A DNA stretch of 64,000 nucleotides from the NCBI RefSeq assembly GCF_014647755.1, contig NZ_BMPU01000001.1, positions 186,001 to 250,000 of the forward strand, written 5' to 3'. A model generated the notes under the pieces. That model saw only the letters and a list, made by a program, of their open reading frames with translations, made no database searches and was not told the DNA's origin. This DNA comes from Porphyromonas pasteri. GTDB lineage: Bacteria > Bacteroidota > Bacteroidia > Bacteroidales > Porphyromonadaceae. A program made the translations under genes and the position numbers. Shown in pieces: positions 17,990 to 27,141 of the stretch; positions within the stretch are counted from its first letter, which is position 1; every line of letters starts with the position of its first letter.

Positions 17990-19027
17990 ATGCAGTTTAG
18001 TGCCTCACAGATAGCCCCCCTCATCTCAGGCGTCATCGAAGGTGATGCCTCCGTCCTCGTTTCGAACTTCGGGAAGATCGAGTCGGCTCAGCCGGGTGAT
18101 CTTGCCTTCTTGGCTAACCCTAAGTACGAATCCTTTGCTTACACGACGAAGGCCTCGATTTTGCTGGTGGCAAACACCTTTGCTCCCAAGCAGCCTGTTG
18201 CCTCGACACTCATCCGAGTAGAGGATCCCTATGCTGCCTTAGCTCAGCTGATGCAGCTGGTCGAGCAGCAGAGTGCTCCTCGTCTTCAAGGGATTTCGCC
18301 CAAGGCTCATATCGCTGATGATGTAGAGCTGGGTGAAGATGTCTATGTAGCTCCCTTTGCTGTCATTGAGCCCGGAGCTAAGATTGGTCGGGGCTGTCAG
18401 GTCCACTCCTTCGCCTATATTGGTCGTGGTGTCACGCTTGGTGAGGGGACGGTGATCTATCCTCAGGTTACCCTCTATCACGGAGTACAGGTAGGTGCGC
18501 GCTGTATCATCCATGCAGGTGCTGTACTTGGATCAGATGGCTTTGGTTTTGCTCCCGAATCTGATGGCTATCATAAGATACCGCAGCTGGGTAGCGTCTT
18601 AGTAGAGGATGATGTCGAGATCGGTGCCAATACGTGTATCGACCGAGCTGTCATGGATAATACGGTCATCAGTCGTGGGGTCAAGCTGGATAATCTCATT
18701 CAGATAGCTCACAACTGTGAGGTCGGTGAGCATACTGTGATGGCTTCGCAGGTTGGCTTGGCTGGCTCCTCGGCAGTGGGAAAGTGGTGTCGCTTTGGCG
18801 GACAGGTCGGTATCGGTGGACACCTTACTATCGGTGATCGCGTAGAGATGGCGGGGCAGACAGGTGTACTTGGCAATGTAGCTTCGGGTACGGCTCTCAT
18901 GGGCTCTCCCGGAATGCCACTTCGCGAGGCGATGCGTAGCTTCGTCATCCAACCTAAGCTTCCCGATATGTACCGCCGCCTACAGGCACTTGAGAAAGAA
19001 CTTGCAGAACTCAAACAACAACTATAA
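17990..19027 (+). CDS. lpxD: UDP-3-O-acylglucosamine N-acyltransferase
   Basis: Third step of lipid A synthesis, adding the N-linked acyl chain. 345 residues. A uridine-binding N-terminal domain (about 1-100) is followed by the hexapeptide-repeat left-handed beta-helix (about 105-315, e.g. [11 protein letters not shown]) with the catalytic His in AHNCEVGEH, and a C-terminal coiled helix. The next gene begins 13 bases downstream, giving an lpxD-lpxC/fabZ-lpxA lipid A cluster. Confidence 0.96.
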   Translation: MQFSASQIAPLISGVIEGDASVLVSNFGKIESAQPGDLAFLANPKYESFAYTTKASILLVANTFAPKQPVASTLIRVEDPYAALAQLMQLVEQQSAPRLQGISPKAHIADDVELGEDVYVAPFAVIEPGAKIGRGCQVHSFAYIGRGVTLGEGTVIYPQVTLYHGVQVGARCIIHAGAVLGSDGFGFAPESDGYHKIPQLGSVLVEDDVEIGANTCIDRAVMDNTVISRGVKLDNLIQIAHNCEVGEHTVMASQVGLAGSSAVGKWCRFGGQVGIGGHLTIGDRVEMAGQTGVLGNVASGTALMGSPGMPLREAMRSFVIQPKLPDMYRRLQALEKELAELKQQL

Positions 19028-19040
19028 GAGCACGAGTATT

Positions 19041-20426
19041 ATGACTAAGCAAAAGACATTAAAAGCTCCCTTCTCTCTCTCTGGGAAGGGCTTACATACA
19101 GGCCTTGATATTCAGATCACTTTCCTCCCTGCTCCTGCTGGGACGGGGCGTGTCATCCGTCGTGTTGACCTCGAAGGCACTCCTGAAATCCCTGCACTCT
19201 CTGAGTTCGTCAAGGGTACTGAGCGCGGTACTGTCTTGGTCAAGGGCGATGCCTCAGTAAGTACGGTAGAGCATGCAATGGCTGCTCTCTACGCTAAGGG
19301 GGTAGATAACTGCTACATCGAAGTCAATGCGCCTGAGTTCCCTATCCTTGATGGGAGTGCTCGTCTCTATGTCGAGGGTATTGATGCTGCTGGTCTTGAA
19401 GAGCAGGATCTCCCAGTAGAGCACTACATCGTCAAGCGTCGTCAGGAGGTCGTATCGGCTGATGGTCGCTCACGTATTGTCCTGCTTCCCGATAGCAAGT
19501 TCGGTGTCGACGTACATATCTCCTTTGACTCGCCTGTGCTGAGCAATCAGTTTGCTTCACTTGAAGACCTCGCTGACTTCGACAAGGAGATCGCTTCTTG
19601 CCGTACGTTCGTATTCGTCCGTGAAGTAGAGATGCTTCTCGCAAATAATCTGATCAAGGGTGGTGACCTGGACAATGCGCTTGTCATCTATGACGAGCCT
19701 ATGGCTCAGGAGAACCTCGATAAGATCTGTGACCTTATGAAGGTCACACGTCGTACGGATCTCTCCCTTGGGTATATCAATAATGCTCCTATCATCTTCC
19801 CCAATGAGCCTGCGCGTCACAAGCTCCTCGATGTGCTTGGAGACCTCGCACTCATCGGTCGTCCTATCCGTGGTCGTATCTTGGCTTACTGCCCAGGGCA
19901 TAAGATCAATAATGAGATGGGAGCTAAGATCCGTAAGGATATTAAGCTCAACGAAGCTCAGGCTCCTCTCTACGATCCCAATGCGACACCTATTCTCGAT
20001 GTCAACCGTATTCGTGAACTCCTCCCACACCGCTATCCCTTCCTGATGGTCGATAAGATCATCGAGATCGGTACGGACTATATCGTCGGTATCAAGAGTG
20101 TTTCGGGCAACGAACCCTTCTTCCAAGGCCACTTCCCCACGGAGCCTGTGATGCCAGGTGTTCTCCAGGTGGAGGCGATGGCACAGGTCGGTGGTCTCTT
20201 GGTACTTAATACAATCGAAGACCCTGAGAAGTACTCGACTTACTTTATGAAGATTGACAACGTGAAGTTCCGTCAGAAGGTCGTCCCTGGTGATACCCTT
20301 GTCTTCAAGCTCCGTCTGCTCGGTGAGATCCGTCGTGGTGTAGCCAACATGCGTGGTCTTGCTTTCGTCGGCGAGAAGCTCGTCTGTGAGGCTGAGTTCA
20401 TGGCGCAGGTCGCAAAGAATAAGTAA
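19041..20426 (+). CDS. lpxC/fabZ: bifunctional UDP-3-O-acyl-GlcNAc deacetylase / 3-hydroxyacyl-ACP dehydratase
   Basis: A 461-residue fusion typical of Bacteroidota. Residues about 1-300 are LpxC, with zinc ligands His78 (STVEHAMAAL), His260 and Asp264 (HKLLD) and catalytic His287 (CPGHKINNE). Residues about 318-461 are FabZ, with LPHRYPFLMVD and catalytic His364 and Glu378 in HFPTEPVMPGVLQVEAMAQ. One protein thus commits precursors to lipid A and supplies fatty-acid elongation. ATG 19041 is preferred; an upstream in-frame ATG at 18990 lies inside lpxD. Confidence 0.97.
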   Translation: MTKQKTLKAPFSLSGKGLHTGLDIQITFLPAPAGTGRVIRRVDLEGTPEIPALSEFVKGTERGTVLVKGDASVSTVEHAMAALYAKGVDNCYIEVNAPEFPILDGSARLYVEGIDAAGLEEQDLPVEHYIVKRRQEVVSADGRSRIVLLPDSKFGVDVHISFDSPVLSNQFASLEDLADFDKEIASCRTFVFVREVEMLLANNLIKGGDLDNALVIYDEPMAQENLDKICDLMKVTRRTDLSLGYINNAPIIFPNEPARHKLLDVLGDLALIGRPIRGRILAYCPGHKINNEMGAKIRKDIKLNEAQAPLYDPNATPILDVNRIRELLPHRYPFLMVDKIIEIGTDYIVGIKSVSGNEPFFQGHFPTEPVMPGVLQVEAMAQVGGLLVLNTIEDPEKYSTYFMKIDNVKFRQKVVPGDTLVFKLRLLGEIRRGVANMRGLAFVGEKLVCEAEFMAQVAKNK

Positions 20427-20504
20427 ATACATCCACAAGAGCCTGCCACTCCTTACCTCTAAATGAGAGGATCGGGTGTGTGCGGCTCTTGTCTATATGC
20501 ATAT

Positions 20505-21302
20505 ATGTCTATGTCACATCCTAATATAAGCCCACTGGCAAGCGTCCATCCTGAAGCTAAGCTGGGTGAAGGTGTTATCATCCATCCCTTCGCCGTCATC
20601 GAAGAGAATACCGAGATCGGGGAGGGTTGTATCATCGAGAGTCATGCCGTCATCAAGAGCGGAGCTCGTCTCGGTAAGCATTGCCATATCCATTCGGGTG
20701 CAGTCATCGCTGGCATCCCTCAGGACCTCAAGTTCGTCGGTGAAGACAGTGTCGCTATCATCGGTGATCACACGATGGTGCGCGAGTGCGTGACGGTCAA
20801 TCGTGGTACAGCTTCTCGCGGTAAGACGGTCGTCGGGAGCTACTGTCTCCTGATGGCTTACTCACATGTCGCTCACGACTGTGTCCTTGGTGACCATGTC
20901 ATCCTCGGTAATGCTACCCAGCTGGCTGGTGAAGTAGAGGTCGATGACTATGCTATCCTCAGCGGTGGCTCACTCGTCCATCAGTTCGTGCGTATCTCTA
21001 AGCACGTCATGATCCAGGGGGGATCTCGCGTGAACAAGGATATCCCTCCCTACACACTCATCGGTCGTGACCCCATCGTCTACTGCGGTATCAATATCGT
21101 TGGGCTGCGTCGCCGTGGCTTTACCAATGAGCAGATCTTCCGCATCAACGATATCTACCGTACGCTCTACCAGCGTGGGCTCAACAATAGTGAGGCTTTC
21201 CGTGTCATCGAGGAAGAGATCCCCGAGAGCTACGAGCGTAGTCTTATCCTCGACTTTGTCCGTACCTCAGAGCGTGGTATCGTTCGCGGGACGATGGACT
21301 AA
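20505..21302 (+). CDS. lpxA: acyl-ACP--UDP-N-acetylglucosamine O-acyltransferase
   Basis: First step of lipid A synthesis. About 265 residues. Hexapeptide repeats run from the N-terminus (NISPLASVHPEAKLGEG) to about 190, with the catalytic His in YSHVAHDC and a helical C-terminal domain. The start may be 20505 or the second ATG at 20511; the family usually begins only a few residues before the ISPLA segment. An ATG at 20463 would add a non-homologous tail. Confidence 0.95.
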   Translation: MSMSHPNISPLASVHPEAKLGEGVIIHPFAVIEENTEIGEGCIIESHAVIKSGARLGKHCHIHSGAVIAGIPQDLKFVGEDSVAIIGDHTMVRECVTVNRGTASRGKTVVGSYCLLMAYSHVAHDCVLGDHVILGNATQLAGEVEVDDYAILSGGSLVHQFVRISKHVMIQGGSRVNKDIPPYTLIGRDPIVYCGINIVGLRRRGFTNEQIFRINDIYRTLYQRGLNNSEAFRVIEEEIPESYERSLILDFVRTSERGIVRGTMD

Positions 21303-21351
21303 CTGCAGTCATCGAGTCAATAGGATATACTTATAAGCTTTCTCTACTCTC

Positions 21352-22866
21352 ATGCAGAAGATTTATTCGGGCAAGCAGCTGGACATCCTCTATGCTCAGG
21401 CTGCTCAGTTGGATAAGCTAAGTGCGCAGGATCATATCGAGCGTGCTGCTGTAGCTTTTGAGCGAGAGCTCCTACGCCACTATTCTCTCGGTGGTCGCTC
21501 GATTTATGTCTTTGCTGGTGCAGGTCGCTGTGGCGCCTATGCCTTGAGTATTGCCCAGACACTTTCACGTAGAGGGCATACGGTCTTTGCCTACCTCTTC
21601 TATCGTGGAGGCAAGCTTTCTCCTGATTGTGAAGCTATTCGTGAGCATCTGACACAGGATGCTTTCCGCCTAGAGGAGGTATTTACGGACTTTGCTCCTC
21701 CGCGTATCTCCAGTGGTGACCTGATTATCGATGGGCTCTTCGGAGTTGACCTGCAGACCCCTCTTTCGGATGGCTACGTGGCGCTGGTTGACTTCCTCAA
21801 CGCAGCCCCCGCTCCTATTGTGAGTATTGAGATCCCTTCGGGACTCTTCGCTGAGGATAATTCGGGGAATACGCTTGAGCACGTCATCCGAGCAGAGCGG
21901 ACAATCTCCTTTGACAGCCCGAAGCTGGCATTCTTCTTTAGAGAGAATGATCCCTATGTTGGAGCTTGGTCTTGCCTGTCGTTGGGAATTAGTCCACAGG
22001 CTCAGCAGGATATTGACACGGCATACTATCACGTGCAGGACGCTGCCCTCTCCTTGGCTCTTCAGAAGCGTCCTCGATTCAGTATTGAGCAGCCACGTGA
22101 GAAAGTCTTACTCTTGGCACGCATGCCGGGGTATATTGGTAAGACTCTGCTGTCTGCGCGAGCTGTTTATCGTGCGGGCTGTAGTGAGGTCCATGCCTTA
22201 GTCCCAGGAGAGGAGGCACTCCCTCTATCTCTTGCCTTACCCGAACTCACGGTCTACACGCCATCCAACGTGCAGAATCTGCTCTCCGGAATAAATGCTT
22301 ATCGGACGGTCGTCGTTGGGGAAGGCTTTGGCTTAGATTCAGCGGCTTTCCATTTATTGGAAGCATTGATCTCTCCCTCGCATTCGCGTCCTTTCCTCTT
22401 TGAAGGTGATGGGATCACGCTGCTCTCAAGTGATCTTAAACTACTGAAGAAGCTCCCTAAGAATAGTATCTTGATCGCCTCGCATCAAGAGCTGGATCGT
22501 ATGCTTGGTCACTTCCGCTCCGATCGTGAGCGTCTGGAGCGTGCCCTCGAGCTGGCTCGCGACTGCGATATTTATATCATACTGCGCGGTACTTACTCTG
22601 CTCTATGTACTCCTACTGGCGCCGCTTTCTTCGATACAACAGGAAATACCGGTCTCCAAACTCAAGGTGCTTCCAACGTCCTTGTGGGTGTGGTCGCAGG
22701 GCTTCTGGGTCAAGGCTACCAATCGATCACAGCTGCAGTCTTGGGCCTTCACTTGGTCGGGCTATCGGCAGAGCTTTATGCGGGGCGCTATTCGGAGCGT
22801 AGTCTCACGGCGACGAGCTTGATTGACCTCTTAGGAGAGGCTTATCATCAGCTCGAGGCTAAGTAA
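21352..22866 (+). CDS. NAD(P)HX epimerase/dehydratase-like protein with degenerate active sites
   Basis: 504 residues in the two-domain layout of bifunctional NAD(P)H-hydrate repair enzymes: YjeF_N-like (about 1-215) and carbohydrate-kinase-like dehydratase (about 230-500). Family traits remain (FRENDPYVGAW-type and LSPDCE segments, TGNTGL, GVVAGLLGQG), but key motifs are altered. The expected GNNGGDG reads GAGRCGAYALS (56-66); VDIPSGL reads IEIPSGL (159-165); the PHPGE-like segment reads ASHQE (376-380); and GSGDVL reads GASNVL, with Asn442 in place of the catalytic Asp. The frame is intact, so this may be a pseudoenzyme. It closes the lpx run, 49 bases after lpxA. Confidence 0.75.
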   Translation: MQKIYSGKQLDILYAQAAQLDKLSAQDHIERAAVAFERELLRHYSLGGRSIYVFAGAGRCGAYALSIAQTLSRRGHTVFAYLFYRGGKLSPDCEAIREHLTQDAFRLEEVFTDFAPPRISSGDLIIDGLFGVDLQTPLSDGYVALVDFLNAAPAPIVSIEIPSGLFAEDNSGNTLEHVIRAERTISFDSPKLAFFFRENDPYVGAWSCLSLGISPQAQQDIDTAYYHVQDAALSLALQKRPRFSIEQPREKVLLLARMPGYIGKTLLSARAVYRAGCSEVHALVPGEEALPLSLALPELTVYTPSNVQNLLSGINAYRTVVVGEGFGLDSAAFHLLEALISPSHSRPFLFEGDGITLLSSDLKLLKKLPKNSILIASHQELDRMLGHFRSDRERLERALELARDCDIYIILRGTYSALCTPTGAAFFDTTGNTGLQTQGASNVLVGVVAGLLGQGYQSITAAVLGLHLVGLSAELYAGRYSERSLTATSLIDLLGEAYHQLEAK

Positions 22867-22909
22867 GCTTTCTCTTCCGAGCCATCGGACTTCGGATCGT
22901 AACATAAGA

Positions 22910-22944
22910 AAGGGCGTGATGCAGGTAGCATCACGCCCTTCTCT
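22910..22944. terminator. shared terminator between convergent genes
   Basis: A perfect 13-bp stem (22910-22922 with 22928-22940) around AGGTA, with A-rich left and CTCT right flanks. It sits between the converging repair-protein gene (+) and fumC (-). Confidence 0.8.
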
Positions 22945-22967
22945 ATTTACGGGTGAATGGTCAGCCT

Positions 22968-24365
22968 TTAGTCAAGGGGATGAACCATATCTTCGGGACG
23001 AACCCACTTGTCGAAGTCTTCTTCGCTGACATAGCCGAGGCGAAGGGCTTCTTCCTTGAGGGTAGTACCGTTGCGGTGTGCAGCGTTTGCGATCTCAGCA
23101 GCCTTGTAGTAGCCGATGTGGGTATTCAGAGCCGTGACGAGCATCAGGGAGTTATTGAGAAGCTCCTTGATACGTGGGTGGTTGGGCTCGATACCAGATA
23201 CGCAGTGGATATCGAAGGATACTGCGGCATCACCGAGGAGCTGTGCGCTCTGCAGGAAGTTAGCTGCCATGACAGGCTTGAAGACATTCAGCTCGAAGTG
23301 GCCCTGCATACCGCCGACAGCGATAGCAGCATCGTTCCCGATGACCTGAGCGCAGACCATCGTCATCGCTTCGCACTGGGTAGGATTGACCTTACCTGGC
23401 ATGATAGAAGACCCGGGTTCGTTGGCGGGGATGATGATTTCGCCGATACCGCTACGAGGACCTGAAGCGAGAAGACGAATGTCATTGGCGATCTTATTGA
23501 GCGAAACGGCGATCTGCTTGAGTGCGCCGTGAGCTTCTACGATAGCATCGTGAGAGGCGAGAGCTTCAAACTTGTTCTGAGCCGTGACGAAGGGCAGGCC
23601 AGTGAACTCTGCGATGTGGCGAGCTACTACGACATCATAGCCCTTAGGCGTATTCAGACCCGTACCGACGGCAGTACCACCGAGAGCGAGTTCGGAAAGA
23701 TGAGGAAGGGTATTCTCCAGAGCGCGGATGCCGAAAGCCAGCTGTGCAGCGTAGCCACTGAACTCCTGTCCGAGGGTCAGAGGCGTTGCGTCCATGAGGT
23801 GCGTACGGCCGATCTTCACGACGTCTGCCATTTCCTTGGCCTTCTTGTCGAGGGCTTTCTGGAGCTGGCGAAGGCCTGGGAGGGTCACTTCTACTACCTT
23901 CTTGTAGCAAGCGATATGCATGCCGGTGGGGAAGGTGTCGTTGGATGACTGAGACTTATTGACGTCATCGTTGGGGAGGAGCGTCTTTTCGCCTTCGCCG
24001 ATCTTCTTACCAGCGAGCTGGTGTGCGCGATTAGCGATGACTTCGTTGACGTTCATGTTGCTCTGCGTACCTGAGCCCGTCTGCCAAATCACGAGAGGGA
24101 ACTGGTCGTCGAGCTTGCCTGCGAGGATCTCATCACAGACAGCTGCGATGAGGTCACGCTTCTCTACGGGCAGCACGCCAAGCTCATGGTTGGCGAAAGC
24201 GGCACCCTTCTTGAGGTAAGCGAAGCCACGGATGATGTCAAGTGGCATAGATGCGGGTTGACCGATCTTGAAGTTGTTGCGAGAGCGTTCGGTCTGCGCT
24301 CCCCAGAGCTTGTCTGCAGGCACCTGGACTTCACCCAGGGTGTCTTTTTCGATTCTGTAGTCCAT
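22968..24365 (-). CDS. fumC: class II fumarate hydratase
   Basis: Interconverts fumarate and malate, iron-independent. 465 residues. Signatures are [18 protein letters not shown] near residue 97, [10 protein letters not shown], and the superfamily motif [11 protein letters not shown]. The TQSNMN segment favours fumarase over aspartase. Its own -7 element lies at 24423-24430. In an anaerobic Porphyromonas-like organism it would serve the reductive branch toward succinate. Confidence 0.93.
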   Translation of the reverse strand: MDYRIEKDTLGEVQVPADKLWGAQTERSRNNFKIGQPASMPLDIIRGFAYLKKGAAFANHELGVLPVEKRDLIAAVCDEILAGKLDDQFPLVIWQTGSGTQSNMNVNEVIANRAHQLAGKKIGEGEKTLLPNDDVNKSQSSNDTFPTGMHIACYKKVVEVTLPGLRQLQKALDKKAKEMADVVKIGRTHLMDATPLTLGQEFSGYAAQLAFGIRALENTLPHLSELALGGTAVGTGLNTPKGYDVVVARHIAEFTGLPFVTAQNKFEALASHDAIVEAHGALKQIAVSLNKIANDIRLLASGPRSGIGEIIIPANEPGSSIMPGKVNPTQCEAMTMVCAQVIGNDAAIAVGGMQGHFELNVFKPVMAANFLQSAQLLGDAAVSFDIHCVSGIEPNHPRIKELLNNSLMLVTALNTHIGYYKAAEIANAAHRNGTTLKEEALRLGYVSEEDFDKWVRPEDMVHPLD

Positions 24366-24422
24366 ACTATGATTGTATCACTAATGATGCGGGGGTGTCT
24401 ACAGCGCGGCTATAGACTAAGA

Positions 24423-24430
24423 CAAAAATA
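24423..24430 (-). promoter_or_regulatory. fumC -7 element
   Basis: TATTTTTG on the minus strand, 58 bases before the fumC start codon. No clear -33 partner. Confidence 0.55.
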
Positions 24431-24568
24431 CAAATAGATTTCTGTATTTCCTGCCCGAGAGCCGAATTTGATGGCGCCCGCGAAGGCTCCTTTTCGGGCG
24501 GGAAGGAATAAGGCTTTGCGTCGGGAGTGAAATGCCTTTCAGAGGGACGTCATTGGCGCTCGCAGGGC

Positions 24569-24780
24569 GGGTCATATAACCCTCCGTAGAAAGTAATATA
24601 ACTTCTGACCAAAAGTAATATAACATTCGACTGAAAGTAATATAACATTTGACCGAAAGTGATATAACATTCGGCAGGAAGTAGAGATACTTCTTCCGAG
24701 AAGTTAAGGTACTTCCTTTTAGAAGTAGAGGTATTTCTTCTGAAAAGTAGAGGTATTTTCATTGAAAAGTAGAGGTATTT
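24569..24780. repeat. 22-bp-period palindrome array 2 (10 units)
   Basis: Ten 14-bp units start at 24569 and every 22 bp thereafter to 24767, with 8-bp spacers. Unit 1 is GGGTCATATAACCC; unit 2 AAGTAATATAACTT; units 3-5 are near-identical to unit 2; units 6-10 are AAGTAGAGATACTT, AAGTTAAGGTACTT and AAGTAGAGGTATTT (three times). The GG/CC to AA/TT change in unit 1 is compensatory. It lies between the terminator of the LRR lipoprotein gene and the fumC promoter. Confidence 0.9.
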
Positions 24781-24862
24781 TCTGGAGCATCTCAAGAAGC
24801 CCTTTGTCAAAGGCTCTTTGCGGCCCGTCCGAATGAGCTTGATTTGCCCCGACAAAATAAAG

Positions 24863-24900
24863 GTAGCCCCCCAACTCCAAGCGGTGAGTTGGGGGGCTAC
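24863..24900 (-). terminator. terminator of the LRR lipoprotein gene
   Basis: Perfect 15-bp stem GTAGCCCCCCAACTC / GAGTTGGGGGGCTAC, followed on the minus strand by CTTTATTTTG. Confidence 0.85.
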
Positions 24901-24931
24901 TTGCGCTGAGTCCCGTCGGGTACTGCAGCGT

Positions 24932-26785
24932 CTATTTGCTCTTGAAGGTCTTACTTGTGAAGCCTTCAGCAGGGAATACGCCGTCTAAGACTAAGTATGT
25001 CCCGAACTTGAATCGGAAGTTATACTCGCCACGCTTGGAGAATGACCAGGTGAACTTAGTAGTATCGATGCCGTCCCCCGTGATCCAGTCATTTGATGAA
25101 GTGAGTTCCGTCCCATATCTCAGGACAAAGAGGTAGCCTGTAGAGGAAGGATCGAACTGAGCTGCCTTGAGAGCCTGCGCCACGTCAGCGTAGGAGAAGT
25201 CCTTATTGGCATCAAGCACGACGTCGAATGGAGCTTGCCCCTCGAAGATCGCAGGCTTCAGGCTGACCTTACTCTGCTTGATCGATCGGTCATAGTCTTC
25301 AGCGTCCTTCTTGCGTGGCCCCAGAATGGCGTAGGTCCAGATGCAGGCCGCGGGCGTCAGGCTATTATAGCTCAGGTCAAGTGTCTCCAGTGCGGGGTAG
25401 CTTTCGCCCTCGACGAAGACGCTCTTGATGCTATTATTGGGCACGCGAAGACTCTCAAGCTGCTTGAGACCTTCGATGCGCAGCGAGGAAAGCTTGCCAC
25501 GCTGGTCGTGATCTTGAGCTGTCGCACCGCGCTTCAGCCCGATGATGAGGACGGACTGCAGGGAGGTGTAGGGGCGAAGATCAGCTTCGGCGAGCTCTTC
25601 ATTCCCGCTGAGGTTGAGCGATTCGATGCCCGAGGGGAGCTTGACCGAAGCCAAATTCGTCAGACGGTTGTGCGCCAGGCTGACGGTCTTGACCGAAGTG
25701 AAGGCCGAGAGATCGAGCGAAGCGATCTCATTCTCCTCAAGCGTGAGGCGCTTGAGCGAAGGAAGGGTGGAGAGGGTAGGGGCAGTTACCTTCGTGCCTT
25801 CGATAGTCAGCGCGCTGAGCTGCGAGCATTCGCTGATCTCAGCCTTAGTGATCCCCTCGGCATGACTGATGTCAAAGAGGCTGAGCTTCGGCAGAGCAGA
25901 GAGCTGAACGGATGTAGCTGATGAGGCTTCTACATGATGAAGCGTCAGATAGCGCAGGTTGGGGTAGTCCTTTGCGGAGAAATTTAGGTTGGCGAACTTC
26001 GCATGGCTGGCCTTGAGCAAATCGAGATTCGTGAGGCCGCTCAAGCTCACACCGCCCTGAAGTGTCGTGTGAAGGGGCTCGATGTAGAGGTCTGTGATGG
26101 CGGGGAGGCCTGAGAGCTCGAGCGAAGAAAGCTTCGGCAGGCGGTCAATAGCTTCGCCGGCGGCATTGCGCATTTCTACAGGGAGCTTGAAGGAGCCATT
26201 ATCATCGTTGGTGGTGGCGAGCTTGGGGAAGTCCTTTATGACGACACGCTCGAGCGACTCGAGAAGCTCATAGCTGAGCTGGCTGAGTGTGGCGGCCTGG
26301 CTACCTGCCGTACCCGTGAGGCTGAGATCCGTGAGCTTCGGTAGGTGCTGCAGCTGTACCTTCTCGAGCTTGGGGGCAATGAGGGTGATATGCGTGAGCT
26401 CAGGCAGGAGGTCCGTCGAGAGGAAGTCGAGGGAAGTGATGGGCGAGAAGCCCTGCGTACCAGTCAGAAGCTGGAGGATGTGGTACTTGCCGTCGGTGCC
26501 TTTGATGAAGTTCACCGCCAGATGTGTCTGCGTCCACTTTGTCGGGTCATTGGAGGCGATGTCGGCTTCGAGGCCATTTCGCGAGAAGAGCTTACGAAGC
26601 GTCTCCAGCTCCGAGGGCACGATTTCATCGGTACTACTGGGCAGGGTGAGCTGATAACTGATAGTTGGCATCACTTGCTCCTGCTTCTTGGTGTCTGGCT
26701 CGTTGCCGTTCTCCTGCTTACAGGCGGGGAGTCCGAGGCAAAGTGCTAAGGCCAGACTCGTGAGGTAAGTATTGGTTCGTTTCAT
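24932..26785 (-). CDS. leucine-rich-repeat lipoprotein
   Basis: 617 residues. A type II signal peptide with lipobox LPAC (Cys22) is followed by a linker, an N-terminal domain (about 40-130), and roughly fifteen leucine-rich repeats (about 130-490) with segments such as LPSLKRLTLEENEIASLDL and IESLNLSGNEELAEADL. A C-terminal beta-sandwich-like domain (about 500-617) ends the protein. Probably surface-exposed and involved in protein or host-cell contact; the ligand is unknown. It has its own promoter and terminator. Confidence 0.85.
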   Translation of the reverse strand: MKRTNTYLTSLALALCLGLPACKQENGNEPDTKKQEQVMPTISYQLTLPSSTDEIVPSELETLRKLFSRNGLEADIASNDPTKWTQTHLAVNFIKGTDGKYHILQLLTGTQGFSPITSLDFLSTDLLPELTHITLIAPKLEKVQLQHLPKLTDLSLTGTAGSQAATLSQLSYELLESLERVVIKDFPKLATTNDDNGSFKLPVEMRNAAGEAIDRLPKLSSLELSGLPAITDLYIEPLHTTLQGGVSLSGLTNLDLLKASHAKFANLNFSAKDYPNLRYLTLHHVEASSATSVQLSALPKLSLFDISHAEGITKAEISECSQLSALTIEGTKVTAPTLSTLPSLKRLTLEENEIASLDLSAFTSVKTVSLAHNRLTNLASVKLPSGIESLNLSGNEELAEADLRPYTSLQSVLIIGLKRGATAQDHDQRGKLSSLRIEGLKQLESLRVPNNSIKSVFVEGESYPALETLDLSYNSLTPAACIWTYAILGPRKKDAEDYDRSIKQSKVSLKPAIFEGQAPFDVVLDANKDFSYADVAQALKAAQFDPSSTGYLFVLRYGTELTSSNDWITGDGIDTTKFTWSFSKRGEYNFRFKFGTYLVLDGVFPAEGFTSKTFKSK

Positions 26786-26850
26786 CCGTAGGATAGATAT
26801 TTATTGGGGAAAAAGAGACCGCCGCGGAGAGTGCTTCCACAGCGGGGCTA

Positions 26851-26858
26851 CAAAGGTA
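26851..26858 (-). promoter_or_regulatory. LRR lipoprotein -7 element
   Basis: TACCTTTG on the minus strand, 66 bases before the ATG. It is divergent from the fabI promoter. Confidence 0.55.
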
Positions 26859-26959
26859 GATGAAGTCCTTCCTCGCTGTCTATATCCGCAGTAAAATACC
26901 GATATGTGGTGACCAAAAAGCCTCCAAAAGCTACTCCTTCCTCCCCTCGAATGAGTAGG

Positions 26960-27017
26960 AAGTACCTCTACTCTTGGAGCGAAGTCTAGATACTTCCGAG
27001 AGCTTTCTCAGGTACTT
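26960..27017. repeat. 22-bp-period palindrome array 3 (3 units)
   Basis: 14-bp units start at 26960, 26982 and 27004: AAGTACCTCTACTC, AAGTCTAGATACTT and TTTCTCAGGTACTT. The spacing is exactly 22 bp, and the cores belong to the AAGT/ACTT class of array 2. It lies between two divergent promoters, ending 70 bp before the fabI -7 element. Confidence 0.75.
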
Positions 27018-27086
27018 CTGCTTGCTTCTTCAGCTCCTTCCCGCCGAGAGTAATTGACAAAAGATGGGTGCTCTGCACAAAAAGCG

Positions 27087-27094
27087 TATCTTTG
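27087..27094 (+). promoter_or_regulatory. fabI -7 element
   Basis: TATCTTTG, 48 bases upstream of the preferred fabI ATG. It lies downstream of an in-frame ATG at 27064, which therefore cannot be the start if this promoter is used. TTGACA at 27054-27059 is too far away (30 bp) to be a normal -33. Confidence 0.65.
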
Positions 27095-27141
27095 TGCTAT
27101 ATATCATTAATGGTTATTTAACAGATAAAGGAATCACAACT

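Noticed and set aside
19557-20438. 293-codon open frame on the minus strand opposite lpxC/fabZ
   Set aside because: Shadow frame with no recognisable protein features.
24569-24780. Possible CRISPR array
   Set aside because: Repeats are 12-14 bp and spacers 8-11 bp, far too short, and no cas genes are nearby.
27054-27059. TTGACA as a -35 box for fabI
   Set aside because: It is 30 bp from the -7 element, and Bacteroidota promoters use a different -33 sequence.
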